A stretch of 64,000 nt of DNA from Dichetophora obliterata (GCA_963920525.1 OY986438.1:132871920-132935919), one strand, 5' to 3'. Shown: positions 45,851 through 57,691, counted from the first letter of the stretch. The notes: generated from the letters alone by a model not told the origin. Numbers and translations are program-made.

Positions 45851-45975
45851 GCAAAAGGCGCTGTTATGACCCCTCCACAATTCGGCTATCAAAACCGAAT
45901 TCCTCTCACCATCGCAAAAGGCGCTGTTATGACCCCTCAACAATTCGGCTATCAAAACCGAATTCCTCTCACCAT
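45851..45975 (+). repeat. 63-bp tandem repeat, two copies, open frame
   Basis: Copies begin GCAAAAGGCGCTGTTATGAC at 45851 and 45914 and differ at only a few bases. The unit is 21 codons long, and the surrounding frame (45806-45988) stays open, encoding two near-identical 21-residue units (AKGAVMTP.QFGYQNRIPLT). No known protein is recognised. A transposon or satellite origin is as likely as a gene. Confidence 0.6.
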
Positions 45976-46648
45976 TAAAAGTACTTAAAACTTTCTGAGA
46001 GGTTGGCAAAGCATCTTTTAAACTGGAATCTAACAGCCCTTATGGAAGTTGTCAGAGCCTCATATTTTAAATTTTTTGAGAACTGTAATATTATGGCTAG
46101 AAGAAGCGAAGTTTTGATAGCATCGCCAGTTCTGTGAGTGTAGCCGTATATAATATTATGAATTTATTTTGCAACATTATTCATAAATAAAGGCGAAAGT
46201 TTTTACATTTTTTTATTTTTTTTAAGATTTACAACTCTCAGTTATTGTTTGTATGTCAACAGGCACAAATGTCTTAACATAAATTCCAAATCCATACTTA
46301 TTTTTTTGGTAAATTTTATAAATTTTATGCAACATAAAATTTATTTTAGAAACATTATTCTGTATGGGGATATGCGAGTTTTTAGACTGATTTAAAAAAA
46401 TTTTCCTGAATAATATTCTGCTGTTATAGGTGTTGTGTGTGTGAAACTATATTATTTTACGACTGCATTTCGTGGAATAATGACTTTTTTAGAATAAAAT
46501 TCGTATAGGAGGTGTTAACCGATTTCAAGCATTTTTACAAATTTTTGTTTTACGGCTCTAAAACACATATACATCAAATTTCATTGCTTTCTGATAACGT
46601 TTACTATCACTGGCTGCATTTCGTATGAAAGCATTCCACTGTGCCACG

Positions 46649-46875
46649 GGTCCTCCGCACACAACTTTTTTGGAGCCATTTGCCAAAATAAGTTTTTTCT
46701 CTTTTTTAAGCTTGATTTTTTATTCACTTGACTTTTGCAATATACAAATATACCACTTTAAATAACACTTTAAGTTAATACTCAATCAGCAGTTTTGAAA
46801 AATTACTTCAAGTGAAAAACTGCAAAAAGTCGAGTTAGGTAGCAATCATATTTATACACAACTTTACAAACTGGC
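46649..46875 (-). repeat. Interspersed repeat X, copy 2
   Basis: Reverse-complement match to 22434-22677. It is followed at 46887-46930 by ATCATGGGCGTCCGCAGTTT, which recurs at 50211-50255. Non-coding. Confidence 0.6.
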
Positions 46876-47246
46876 TCTGCAAACTATCATGGGCGTCCGC
46901 AGTTTACGGAAGATTCAAACAACTTCCTAAATTGTATATGTTATTGTAAGTTGCGCTCAAACTTGGGGATTTTAGAACTTGTTTAATAAAAACGTCGTTT
47001 TTAGATGTAGGAGTGTAAAATTGGGCAGGATCATGTATTTTGATAAATTGCATCAATAATGAATCAAAAAGTCGACTTAGAATTATTGTAACTTACGGCT
47101 TTTTTGATTTTATATGACGATATATTCATAAAATATATGTCAATATATTTTAAAGAGAACTCAAAAATACTTCGTTTACGGTATATTTATAAATAAAGCT
47201 GAGCTAAACCATGCATGCATTTTTAAATAGTATGTTGTACCCGTCG

Positions 47247-48806
47247 CACAGTGCTTTGTCCCAGTACATCGATGGGACAAAAATAGAAGGATTAGTCTTA
47301 GGTCCACAAAATTTCGTATGATGTTGTATTTGGAGTAAGCAAAAAAAAAAATCAAAATTTGGTTCTAAACGAATGAAATATTCTGGTACCTCCCATACAA
47401 AAGGTATAGGGATCCCGAAAATTCAAAGCGCTGTAACATCCTAACAGAGTGTGCAAATTTTACCAAACTTTCTAAACTGCATGATTTTTAATTTAAAAAA
47501 TTTAGTGCCAAATTTTAAAGAAATCGGATTACGAATTCTGGTACCTCCTATACAAAGGGTGCAATGGGTCTCGAATCAGACAGCAGAGTTTCAACCAAAC
47601 TTTCTAAAACATTTTTTTTAAGGCAAATTTAAAAGAAATCGGACCACGACTTTTGGTACCTACCATATAAAAGGTGCAATATTTCTCTAATATTTATACG
47701 TTATTTCTAATAATATAACGTGATACAGCATATTTAATTGTTTTTATTAGCAAAATACCAACATTCACATTTGGTCATTATCAATCAAGTGCAGTATGAA
47801 CAAAAAATTATTTATTTTATCGATATTGCTATTTCTTTTGATTAAAACTAAGCATCAACACCACAGGAGTCATCCCAAATCAATATTTTCTCTGTGTATA
47901 TATTTTCCAATACCAGCCAAATCAAAATAATTTTTTTTATGTTCCTCTTTGATGATAATACGGGATCTGAATGCAATAACATAAAGGTTGAAGCTACAAA
48001 TATTGGTCGATTATCCTCTAATTTGCCTCAAATACTTTTGTATGGGTACTACACAAGCTGAAACTTTGAAATTGCAAATAAGTTGATTTGTAAGTTTTTA
48101 AGATTTTTTGAAATCATCGCCGAAATAGCCCCCTAAAATTTTTTTCCTAATTTTACCCTTCGTTAGGATCCCAAAATACATCTCTTCCAGAGTGTAACTT
48201 TTTCAAATTAAAAAAAGTACCTTTCCACTCCACGCTAATAAGCAACCTGGCAGCGGTGAATGAAAATGTGAATTTAGAACTTTTTTAAAACTATTTTTTT
48301 TTAAGTTGCGGCAAAAAGCGGGCATAAATTCTTTCTTGGACCTTCTAAGAACACTATAAACTAAATAAAAACAAAATAAAAAAATGTTGGATTTGTCGGA
48401 TTTTTTTTTTTAATTCCATCAAACTTTTGTAATTTTTAAAATTTTTTAGAAAAAGATATTATTTGCAAGCGATTACAAATAAATCCAGTTAACATATTCA
48501 ACACATAATTTTTTTCTGAGTTCTGCTTATACTAAATAACACAAAAACTGAAATTTCAAGCTCTTTCTTAAAAAAATTAATTTTTGGGAATTATTTTCTA
48601 GAAGCAATACAATTCAGTTTTTAATTCATTAATTTTTGCTTAAATTTCGTTGACTTAAGCGCCCTCTGGTGAAGTGTAGGAGAGTTAAACGAAACTATTT
48701 ATTTCAAATTTATTTGAGTTGTATTGTTATCTATCGATTATTATAACTTTTATTATATTTTGAGACAATTTTTTTTTTATTTTTGTCTATGAGACAAAGC
48801 ACTGTG
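47247..48806. mobile_element. Non-autonomous Transib-type element with RSS-like ends
   Basis: The 1560-bp element has inverted ends CACAGTGCTTTGTCCCA (left) and CACAGTGCTTTGTCTCA (right, reversed). It is flanked by identical CGTCG at 47242-47246 and 48807-48811. A CGNCG-like 5-bp duplication and CAC..TG ends are hallmarks of Transib, the group related to RAG1. The left end has CACAGTG, 23 bp, ACAAAAATA; the right end has CACAGTG, 13 bp, ACAAAAATA. This mirrors V(D)J recombination signals (CACAGTG, 12 or 23 bp, ACAAAAACC). The interior is non-coding; three diverged copies of a TTGGTACCT..CATA..AAGG block start near 47389, 47539 and 47656. Mobilisation by a Transib transposase in trans is inferred. 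Confidence 0.8.
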
Positions 48807-49017
48807 CGTCGCAGTGATAAGTTAATATACCATTTCATTCACCCTTGTTTCACAGGCACTGTTTGGGATTTTTTCCCAAACTTTGAAATATTTAAAACCG
48901 CATTGACGCCTCCCACTTAAGCTTTAAGTCTGATATTTATAAATTGAACAAACTGGTTTTCTATTCTTTGCTAGCGCAAGTTGTGTACCAATTTGCAATA
49001 AGAATAACTGTCCACAT

Positions 49018-49695
49018 TAGTCTTGGGTAGTTGATTTTCGTTCTTTTAGTTCTTTTAGTTCTTTTAGTTCTTTTAGTTCTTTTAGTTCTTTTAGTTCTTT
49101 TAGTTCTTTTAGTTCTTTTAGTTCTTTTAGTTCTTTTAGTTCTTTTAGTTCTTTTAGTTCTTTTAGTTCTTTTAGTTCTTTTAGTTCTTTTAGTTCAATC
49201 AATTTTGCAGCGAGTCAGATCGAAATGAACTAGAAAAACTTTATTCAACAATTTTTTGAGTCCGTGCTGATACAGTTTTTCGCTAATGAACGGTAAAAAA
49301 ACGTTTTTGGAAAAACAAGATTTTGTGGCAAATATTGTGTGGCATGCCCCATATGTATTGTAGTATTTTTATGCAAATTTCTTCTATGTCCACAGTTAAT
49401 GATTGATTCGGTCAAATAGTTCGTATAATTTAATAGATCTGATCATGAACGAGTAAACAAAACGAACTAAAAGCCCTATTGAACTAAAAAATATAACGAG
49501 CTAACATACCTAACGATCTAAAACACCAAACGAACTATAAGACCTAACGAACTAACAACATGAACGAGTGCACGAAACGAACTAAAAGAGCGAACGAACT
49601 AAATGAACTAAAAGAACTATATGAACGAACTAGTTCATTAAATTCGACTGAACTAAGAAGAGCGATCTTTTTGTGAACTAAAATACCCAATCCTA
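49018..49695. mobile_element. hAT-like fold-back element with satellite arms
   Basis: Ends TAGTCTTGGGTA and, reversed, TAGGATTGGGTA match at 10 of 12 bases. The flanking duplication GTCCACAT is perfect (49010-49017 and 49696-49703) and fits the hAT pattern nTnnnnAn. The left arm is a perfect 17-unit array of TTCTTTTAG. The right part (about 49455-49640) is a degenerate array of the complementary unit (GAACTAAA, GAACGAACTAAA). It is organised like Drosophila FB elements, but with a hAT-type duplication. Non-coding. Confidence 0.75.
49041..49193. repeat. (TTCTTTTAG)17 minisatellite
   Basis: 153 bp of perfect 9-bp units. Lys-Glu-Leu or Val-Leu-Leu repeat frames across it are artefacts of the array. 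Confidence 0.95.
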
Positions 49696-49703
49696 GTCCA
49701 CAT

Positions 49704-50208
49704 GCGTTGCTAAGTGCGTTCATACGCACTTTTTGTACACTCATATGCTTTCATTTACCTGCATATATATACTCGCGCTCAAAAAAAAAACAACGAGTTA
49801 ATAATTTGATAACTAATATTATTTTTCTTGAATTATAACACAGTGTGCCAAAACCATAAATAAACAAGCACATCCAAAATTTATAAAAATTCTTAAAGAA
49901 GGTCATGTTGAGAGTCCATCGCACCTGATTTGACTTCTCAAGGACATCAAAATTTTTTTCAACTTATTTTTAAAGTTGAAGAGTTCGAATTTTGTTGTGT
50001 CTACATTAATTGCATTTTTACAGCCATTTGGCCTATTGGAAATGAAAAATAAAATTATTTTTTTTTCAATAAAGTTTGACGTAAAATAAGGCTGGATAAA
50101 TTTGTGTAAGAAAATATAGTTTCTTGCCTTAAGGTATCCGAATAAGCCAATGCCCAAAATTTGGTTGAAATATAGCGAGATATGGTCATATCTTTTCAGA
50201 TCGTAAGT
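49704..50208. other. No gene seen
   Basis: AT-rich DNA between the fold-back element and the LINE relics. Confidence 0.4.
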
Positions 50209-50300
50209 ATCATGGGCGTCCGCAGTTTACGGGAGAGTCAAACAGCTTCCTTGGGTAGCGTTATTAAATGCAACTAACAGCTTGTGAAAAGACCTCAAAT

Positions 50301-50670
50301 CTAGCAGGCTTTAAACCACTTCTGAGTATGTAATAATTGGAAGCAGCAATTGTAAAACCAACTTATTGACATGAACGAAGCAGCCGTACGGAGATTTCGT
50401 AATACATTATAAACTTTGCTTACACAAGAGTTAATGTGGTCCTCACAGGACAGGGTTGAATTAACAATGTATCCAAGATTGGTTGCCTTTTTGACTGTTT
50501 TCAGCTCAATGCCGTCTAATAACACAGGTGGGAAATCAGGTGTCTTGGAGGTGTGTTTTCGAAATTGGCAATATATATGATTTAAGAGAGTTTAATTTCA
50601 GCATATTCGTTCTGGCCCATTCTGCAACTGTTTTAATAGCCTCATTAATTTTAATGTTCTCATTCATGTC
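50301..50670 (-). pseudogene. LINE RT fragment (Jockey-like), C-terminal part
   Basis: The minus strand reads NENIKINEAIKTVAEWARTN, then KLNSLKSYIL, then (50525-50301) LLDGIELKTVKKATNLGYIV and EDHINSCVSKVYNVLRNLRT. These match the segment after the catalytic motif in Jockey/CR1-type RTs. Short and 5'-truncated. Confidence 0.65.
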
Positions 50671-50699
50671 CTTATATTTTGGCTACATCTTTTATTGAC

Positions 50700-51520
50700 A
50701 GTATTTTTTCTTGATCTTATTAGGGTCAGGCATGTGAATAGTAGGTGCTCCAGGGTCTCCACCAAGCACAGTACACAGTCACATCTACCCCGTAATGATT
50801 TTGGAGCCGTCTGTTAATAATTTGACAGCTTTGCTTATTCTACACCTTTGCAGCAGTTATTTATTTGGTCCTAGAAGTGTAAGTATTTTGGAAGTGACTG
50901 TTAAACGAGGTATCATGTAGTCCGTGCTAGTAGATAGACCTTTGCCGATTATACAATGTTTGAAATTTTGGTTAAGCAAAATTGGACGACCACTGGGAAT
51001 AAATTTAAAAAAATTGTATGTTAGAAAACCCAACAAAATGTATATCATAAGTTAGATCCAATGCATTAGAATGGGCGAGAGAACCCAGGTACTGCCTAAC
51101 ATATTCTTGTATGAGTATAGCGCAAGGGTGGCTTTTCTTAAACATTAATTCTCCATGGAAGCTTGATCTCCAGGACGGATCCTAGATATTTTTTGTAAGT
51201 TTTCGGTATGAGGCGTATGTCGTTTATTTTTGGTGGTACCCACGGTGGTATCTTTTACTTCTTTGTGAACAAAACCAAACCCGTTTTCTCTGCGTTAATA
51301 CTTAGACCGAAAGTATTTGACCATCTAAGTACCTCTTTGAGTGTACTATGCTTATGTCATGTGCATAAGATGTTATCTTCGGGGCTCTACCTTCAAAGTT
51401 TTTCAGTAGTTCATTGACAACTAGATTAAAGAGTAGATGCAAGAAGACACCACCCTGGGGTGTTCCACTTCGAATTTACCTTTCAACGGACTTAGTGCCC
51501 CACTAACGTACTTTCAATAC
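50700..51520 (-). pseudogene. Second LINE RT relic (R1/LOA-like)
   Basis: Minus-strand pieces: GTPQGGVFLHLLFNLVVNEL (about 51460-51400), SYAHDISIVHS (where relatives have YADD, so the first catalytic Asp is lost), EVLRWSNTFGLSINAEKTGL (about 51330-51270), KKYLGSVLEIKLPW, and CLVETLEHLLFTC near 50765-50730. Stops and frameshifts throughout. The order fits an R1/LOA-type element end, but the clade is uncertain. Confidence 0.6.
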
Positions 51521-51529
51521 GTCAATAAA

Positions 51530-53132
51530 GATATCTTAAAATTTCGACTAACAATATTTCGATATCTTATAAAGTACTTTTTACACAGAGAAAATTAACC
51601 TAAAAAAATATTGGATTATTTCCAAAAAATATTTAGTTAAAAGTATAATTAATACTAAATACGTTAATATGTTTTTTGAATAACGTAATCAAGTTAAAAA
51701 TAGCCTCTTAAAACAAGATTTCCACGAAGAAAAAATCACAAAGGTACCTTAAATTTTTAAATCACAGTTATCAATTTTAATAAAAATTTTTGAAAAGAAA
51801 GATGTTTGGACATAAAATCGCAGCTACTTATTTAACGTCTACAATAGAATTTAACTGTCTTATTTATTCTTATGTCTGCATTCTCGTCGCTATGTCTATG
51901 TCTTTAGCCCTATTTTATAGTCATATCTAACTGAGCGTATTAAGTATACAAATTAACATAGCTGATGTCATGATCTTATCTAATTGCTACAAAAAATGCT
52001 AAACAACCTGTGCTAATTTAGAGCAGTGAAAATTTTCTTCCATTTTTATCTCTCCATTTTATTTTAACAAACAAATAAAATGTGTTTGCCAAATGTGCAG
52101 ATATAAAACGTACGAATAATAATCATGAAAAAGGTATAAAAGTCCGACTGCTATTTGAGAAAAGTATTTAATTTAAAAATATAAACGGAATTAAAGAGGG
52201 AAAATGCTGACAGCCGCAATAGGCGGAATATAATAGAGGGAAAAATCCCTCAATGGAACAGTTACAGCAAGAATTAGGCACAAAAATTGATGCTTTATGC
52301 AAACAAGAATGTGAAAAACTAACACAAAAACACAACACACACCCACACACACGCAAACTCCAAAACTCTGAGTTAGTCATGGTGATAAGCACTGTGTGCC
52401 CAGTGGTGTTGGGGCAAAATAGGTTCGAATGAGGCAAAACACACATTTAATTAGTTGCGCTTAGTTGTGTAACCCACAAAAGCGAAACAAATTGTGCATT
52501 ATTGACGAAACTCGTCGATTAATGCTAATCCCGGTTACATCACCAAATTTCCTCACTAAAACGAGCCCAGCTTATCAAAGCAAGACAAAAAAACGAGAAA
52601 AACGAATTAAGATTCAGCAGAGGCAAAACAACATGCACAAACTTAAAGTGTGAGGCATACGCAAACATACAGACACTAATAGTCATAGCTTACCACAGAC
52701 AACATTTTGAATTGAAGAAACAAATGTCTCATGTTTGACAGTGAGACAATGAACTGACAGCCAGACAGACAGAAAGACAGAAAGACAGTGTAAAAATAAT
52801 ATGCATAGAAATTAGAAAATTTCTAATTTTTAGGATCGTTGGGTTTGAAATTTTTCTTTATATAGTAGCATGAGAAGAGAACGAACTACACACATAGATA
52901 CTAAAACACTTTAAAGTTTAAACAATATTCAGACAAATATTTACACATTACATTTACAGTGAAGCTCAAACTTTTTTGCTTTTTGTGTAGAGTGGATGAA
53001 CATTATTTTCAATAGCTACGTGTTCTGAGTAATAAAGTTTACTTGAAGCATCTTATAAAACAGAAGGTACATCTTTTGAACATTTGAACAGAATTCAATT
53101 ATAAAATAATTTTATTTTACTTCTATCTATAT
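51530..53132. other. No gene seen; microsatellites
   Basis: A CA-rich microsatellite (about 52322-52352) and a GACA-rich one (about 52745-52790) in AT-rich DNA. No coding similarity. Confidence 0.45.
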
Positions 53133-53140
53133 ATCTATAC

Positions 53141-53679
53141 CAGTGGTCTCCATTTCATAGTTCGCGAACTCGAGTACGAATTCGAACATTACACCGACAC
53201 GATCACACGTACGAAGTTCTCTTATTCAGCTGGCGCTGAGACTTCACACGAAGAGGTTCACGCCGTTAGATCAGCTTATCCACTGTACAAAATTAAATTG
53301 GAATACGAAAATGATTTTTTTATTTGCAGAAAATTTTTAAGGACTGCCATAATGCTTGGTTTGACAATGCACAAGTGACATATTGGAATATATTTCTTTT
53401 AAAAGCACTATAGAAGTATGAAACCTCAATATTCGTTTGTTTGAAAATGAATAACGCAATGAATTAGTTCTTCACAAAATTCACAAATGGATACAAATTA
53501 AAAGCAGGCTTCCCATTTTTGTGTCTTTTTAATAATAAAATACTCAAAATAGTTTTTTATAATAATACAATTCTTGCTTAATACCTGCTCAACAATTTGT
53601 GTCAGTGCAGAGAGTGAGAGAGCTACTAACATAAGCACAAAATCCGAAAATTGTATTAGTTTTTGTTTGGGGACCACTG
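53141..53679. mobile_element. 539-bp hAT-type MITE
   Basis: Ends CAGTGGTCTCCA and, reversed, CAGTGGTCCCCA; perfect 8-bp duplication ATCTATAC at 53133-53140 and 53680-53687, fitting nTnnnnAn. Non-coding. Confidence 0.85.
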
Positions 53680-53934
53680 ATCTATACCCAGTGGGCAACT
53701 GTAGGAGTCCGAAGTCATTCTAGCAGGCCTGCGTTAGGTTTTAAAAGACCTTCCACACTCCTTGAAAACGCCGTTTGATTGCTTGTATGAAATGGGAAAA
53801 TTTGTCAGGCCTTCTGCTCTCCTTGTTCAAAACAGAACTGCCAAAAGCGCTTTTCGAGAAGTCACGTTAGAAGGAAAAGTAATATAAATTTCAATTTGAA
53901 ATAAAAAATAACTAGCAATTTCAGATTTAAACCA

Positions 53935-54056
53935 TGGTCCTCTTATGTGGCGGTCCGACATCTTACCCACTCGTCTATCGTTGTTGTTAAAAAGCAGTAG
54001 CTTATTTTGCATCAATACAAATGAAAGTTAGCTTTCGGGAGCCCTGGTTCGAGACC
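53935..54056. other. tRNA/SINE-like pol III boxes
   Basis: On the minus strand TAGACGAGTGGGTAAGATG and GGTTTAAATCTG (53976 down to 53925) resemble A and B boxes. On the plus strand GGTTCGAGACC at about 54045 resembles a B box. These are probably fragments of tRNA-derived SINEs; no intact tRNA cloverleaf was seen. Confidence 0.3.
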
Positions 54057-54757
54057 CAACTCAGACAAAAAAATATTTTTTTGTTGTTTTTTTTTAAAAT
54101 CTACATTTTTTTACAAACTGTTATGTGTATTTAAAAATTTTTTTTTTGAATTTTTTTGTAAATTTTTTCATATAAAATAATATGAAAAGAATCAGAACCT
54201 TCAAAAGGTAGGCCTTACAGAAGTACTCATGAATGCAGTGATCATGGAAGGTGTATTGATGCCAATAATAGCAATGCTAGCATGACTTCTTTTGTGGAGC
54301 ACTCGCTTAAATGGCCACTGGGTCCTATTATATAAAATTGAAGTGAAAACTTTAAGTTACGACTTTACTCCAAAAGTTCTGGGCCAATTTTTATAAAAAA
54401 AATTTGTAAGTATCATATCTTTGCTACAGTCTTATTAAGGGGTATTTTTCTTTCGAAACTTGAATAATAAGTATATTTAAGTAAGGTATTAAGTTATTTA
54501 AGAAATCATCCTAACTACCACGCAATGCTTATTCGTTGTCTTTTGACGCGTTTGTGTTGCAAAGTTTGAATAAACTCAATGTTTTTCTCTATTTATCTAT
54601 TTCTCTTCGTGCTCATCTAGCACAGCGCAAAAAGAAACTTCCATATAAATTATTAAAAGTCTTAAAACTAACATGAAAGCAATATACATTGAAGAAATTG
54701 AGTTTGACCCACAATATAATTTTATACTTTAAAAATTTCTTATTATTTATGTTGACT

Positions 54758-54850
54758 TTATATGATTTAAATACAAATTCTTAATGTTTGATAGTTTAAA
54801 TCATACTTGATTTTAAATACAAATTCTAGTTGTTTGATAGTTTAAAATCG
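54758..54850. repeat. Short two-copy tandem repeat
   Basis: TTTAAATACAAATTCT and GTTTGATAGTTTAAA occur twice with a period of about 50-55 bp. Confidence 0.5.
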
Positions 54851-55284
54851 TTTATTGAGCTTAAGGTCAAAGTTAGAACAATTAATTGTTCTAACGAATC
54901 TTTCCAAAGAAACAACAACAACGACAAAGTTTTTTCAATATGAAAAGGAAAAAATCACTAGTTGATCTGATTTTCTGGCACAATTTCTGCCTGGCTAAGG
55001 GCGTCATCAGAAATCTTTGTGATACCCGTGCAAGCGCGCACTAACGCACTGCACCACCGGGGCGATGAGATTTGAAGTGTCAATTTCTCAGTCTTTCTCA
55101 ATTTTCATAATTTCACATTTGTTGTTGTATTTCTGTTTTACTTTAGTCTCTATGCTTATGTTATTATATGTAGTCCAGCAGCCTGCTGGAAGTCTGCACT
55201 AACAAAGGTAACTATGCACTGTTATGCTCTGTTATGGTAACTATGAAATGGAGCACATTCAGCCCTTACACTACCTTGTTTAGT

Positions 55285-55486
55285 TATACTATAGTTGTTA
55301 GGCAGCCTTGACAGCTACTTATTTTCTGCAATCTTTAAATGTAAAAAAAAAAACAAAATAGAGAGTATTTTAACGAGTACTTCAACGTGTGTTGGCTGCA
55401 TTTAGCAGAGTCAACAGTTGGCAACTGCTATGTCAAAATTTGAGTGAAAACAATTTGCAATTAAATTATTTATATAATTACATAAT
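55285..55486 (+). repeat. Repeat related to 24795-24975
   Basis: Shares TTAGGCAGCC.TGACAGCTAC, GCATT.AGC.GAG.CAACA and AATTATTTATATAA with the inside of the MITE at 24596-25234. It is cut on its right by the MITE at 55487. Its termini were not found. Confidence 0.55.
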
Positions 55487-55767
55487 GGGTATTCAGAGGT
55501 AGTCTTGTTACGGTGTTAGATTGTTGAAATCTTGATGTACGTTTGAACACACGCATTAAATTATTTTGCTACACCTACTCTTCTGTCAAAATTAGATTGT
55601 AAACTGACAACAAAAAAGTCAACACCGTACCAACACTCATAACAATAAGGTCGAGGTGTTGAGTTGTTGATATGTGACAAAACGTGCATTTTTTGTTGTT
55701 GTTGTGTTCTTGAAATAATGAACACTTCAGCAATCTAACACCGTAACAAGACTACCTTTGAATACCC
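55487..55767. mobile_element. 281-bp MITE with long inverted ends
   Basis: Ends GGGTATTCAGAGGTAGTCTT and, reversed, GGGTATTCAAAGGTAGTCTT; similarity continues for about 37 bp. The target duplication is ambiguous. Non-coding. Confidence 0.75.
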
Positions 55768-56584
55768 TTATAATAATTATAATGAAGAGTTTGTTCGGTA
55801 TAGTGCAATATTGCTCATGCAATGCATCGTTAGTGCTTTTCTGCACTGCACATGCAATACGACTCTGTTGCGATGCTTTGCCAATGCGCATTAAAATAGT
55901 TTTGTAGAACGACCGATTGGGAAAAGAAGAAAAATTCTAAAATTATATTTGAAACAATAAGAATTTACCGCTCATCTAATCTATTAAGTTTTGCTCAAAT
56001 AAATTCAAGTTTTTCTTTCATTTTGCGCATCAAAAAATGTACAATGTGCTATTTGCGCACGTAAAGCAAAAATTATGTTCAATCGAACTCTTGACGCTTG
56101 CAGTAATGCATTTAATTTTTTCATAGTACGTTCCTCTTTAGCAATGCTGCAATATTGAAATACTGCAGTCGTATGCGCATGCCAAACAAACTCGAAATTA
56201 AATTATTTACAACTTTTTTTTACCTACCCCTATTGTATCATGAGCTAAACATAAACAAAAAGGCCTGCAATGAATGAAAAACAGCTCTGTACAAATTTGT
56301 TCCTTCCAACGGATTATTTTTTATTTGGTAGTATATTGCTCTTAATACTGTTAACGTCGCCATATTACTATGAACCACGCCCACTTCACCGCCCCCTTTT
56401 TTAATTCAGATACTTACTTATACCACTAACAATGTTTGCTATACAAAATACTTTTTTTGTAATATGTATTTACCTAAAGTTTTATATACTTTTTATCTAC
56501 AGGTAAGCTAGCCATAGATTTTTTTATTACCAAATCCCCATTTTTCGCCCCATTTTACTTTAATTATAATTAATCTGCTTTCAA
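55768..56584. other. No gene seen
   Basis: AT-rich DNA without recognisable features. Confidence 0.4.
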
Positions 56585-57691
56585 TCTATATATATAAAAA
56601 TGAATGTCTGTCTGTCTGTCTGTTTGTTTGTTTGTTTGTGCTTTATAGGAGGCCAAACCCTTGGACCGATCTTCCTGAAACTTTCACAGCATTTTACTAT
56701 GACTCTGGAAAGAATAATAGGCTATATGAAGTTTTTATTGGACAAAGGGGCGTGGCACTGCCCATATAACCCAAAAATTTAAATCGCCATACTTTGGGCA
56801 TTTTTGGACCTACGTTGATGCTATTTGGTACATATGGTATTGGCATAATTAGGAATACGTACCAGGAGAAAAGTAGGTGGGACCACGCCCCTTTCTAGGT
56901 AAATTAAAAATCGCAATATAGTCTTAACTACTGGACCGATCGTCATTAAATTTTCACAATAGGATATTATTACGAAATAATAAATTCTTAACTATATAAA
57001 GTTGTGGGTGGACGAAGGGGCGTGGCCTCGCCCATGTAACCTAAAATTTAAAATCGTCATATCTTGGGCATTTTTTGACCAATGGCGGCAGTATTTGCTA
57101 TATAAGGTATTGGCATGAATAGAAATACGTACCAAAAGAAAAGTGGGCGGAGCATGCCCCTTTGTTTGCGATATATTGGAGGCTGTACCTGATAAGCGAT
57201 CTTAAATTTTCACAGCGTTCAGCTTTGGCTCAGGAATACTTATTACATGATAATATTTTTCGACTATGCACACTTCTGCACCTACTTTTTTACTACGTTT
57301 ATTAACGGCTTTCCCACATTTTTAAAATACATATTAATTAAAATATTGGGGTAGCCCCATTCTCTTTCTTCCACCACTGTCTTCAAAACAGCTGATTTTA
57401 TAATACGTGTTAATTAAAATAGAGAGTGGGGTAACCCCATTCTCATTCTCCCACAACTGACTGCGAAACAGCTGATTGTGTAATTGCTGCTTTTTGATTG
57501 GTCTAAAAATAAAAAGGGGGAGCCTGAAGCAAATTACATGCGATTCAGTGCTGAATTCTAATTGGTTTACAACAAAAAAAGAGGCGAAGCATTGAAATAA
57601 TTAAATTAAATAAATAAATTTTTGTAAATATATAAATACTTTTAATTTTATTTTATACGAGGGGGTAGCGAAGCACACCGGGTTCAGCTAG
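56585..57691 (+). mobile_element. Non-autonomous Helitron, both ends present
   Basis: Starts TCTATATATATAAAAATG after an A and ends CGGGTTCAGCTAG before a T, matching the Helitron A^TC...CTAG^T rule. Internal structure: (TGTC)n/(TGTT)n near the 5' end, two diverged units with ACCGATC, GG..AAAGGGGCGTGG and TGGGCATTTTT (about 56660-56900 and 56935-57175), then two units with GGGGTA.CCCCATTCTC and AACAGCTGATT (about 57350-57480). No Rep/helicase coding, so mobilisation would be in trans. A related fragment lies at 20518. Confidence 0.8.

Noticed and set aside
49017..49228. Long Lys-Glu-Leu and Val-Leu-Leu repeat frames
   Set aside because: They are artefacts of the perfect 9-bp satellite read in two directions.
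55018..55075. Possible tRNA-derived SINE head (GGTGGTGCAGTGCGTTAGTG on the minus strand)
   Set aside because: An A-box-like sequence is visible but no convincing B box follows; too weak to list.
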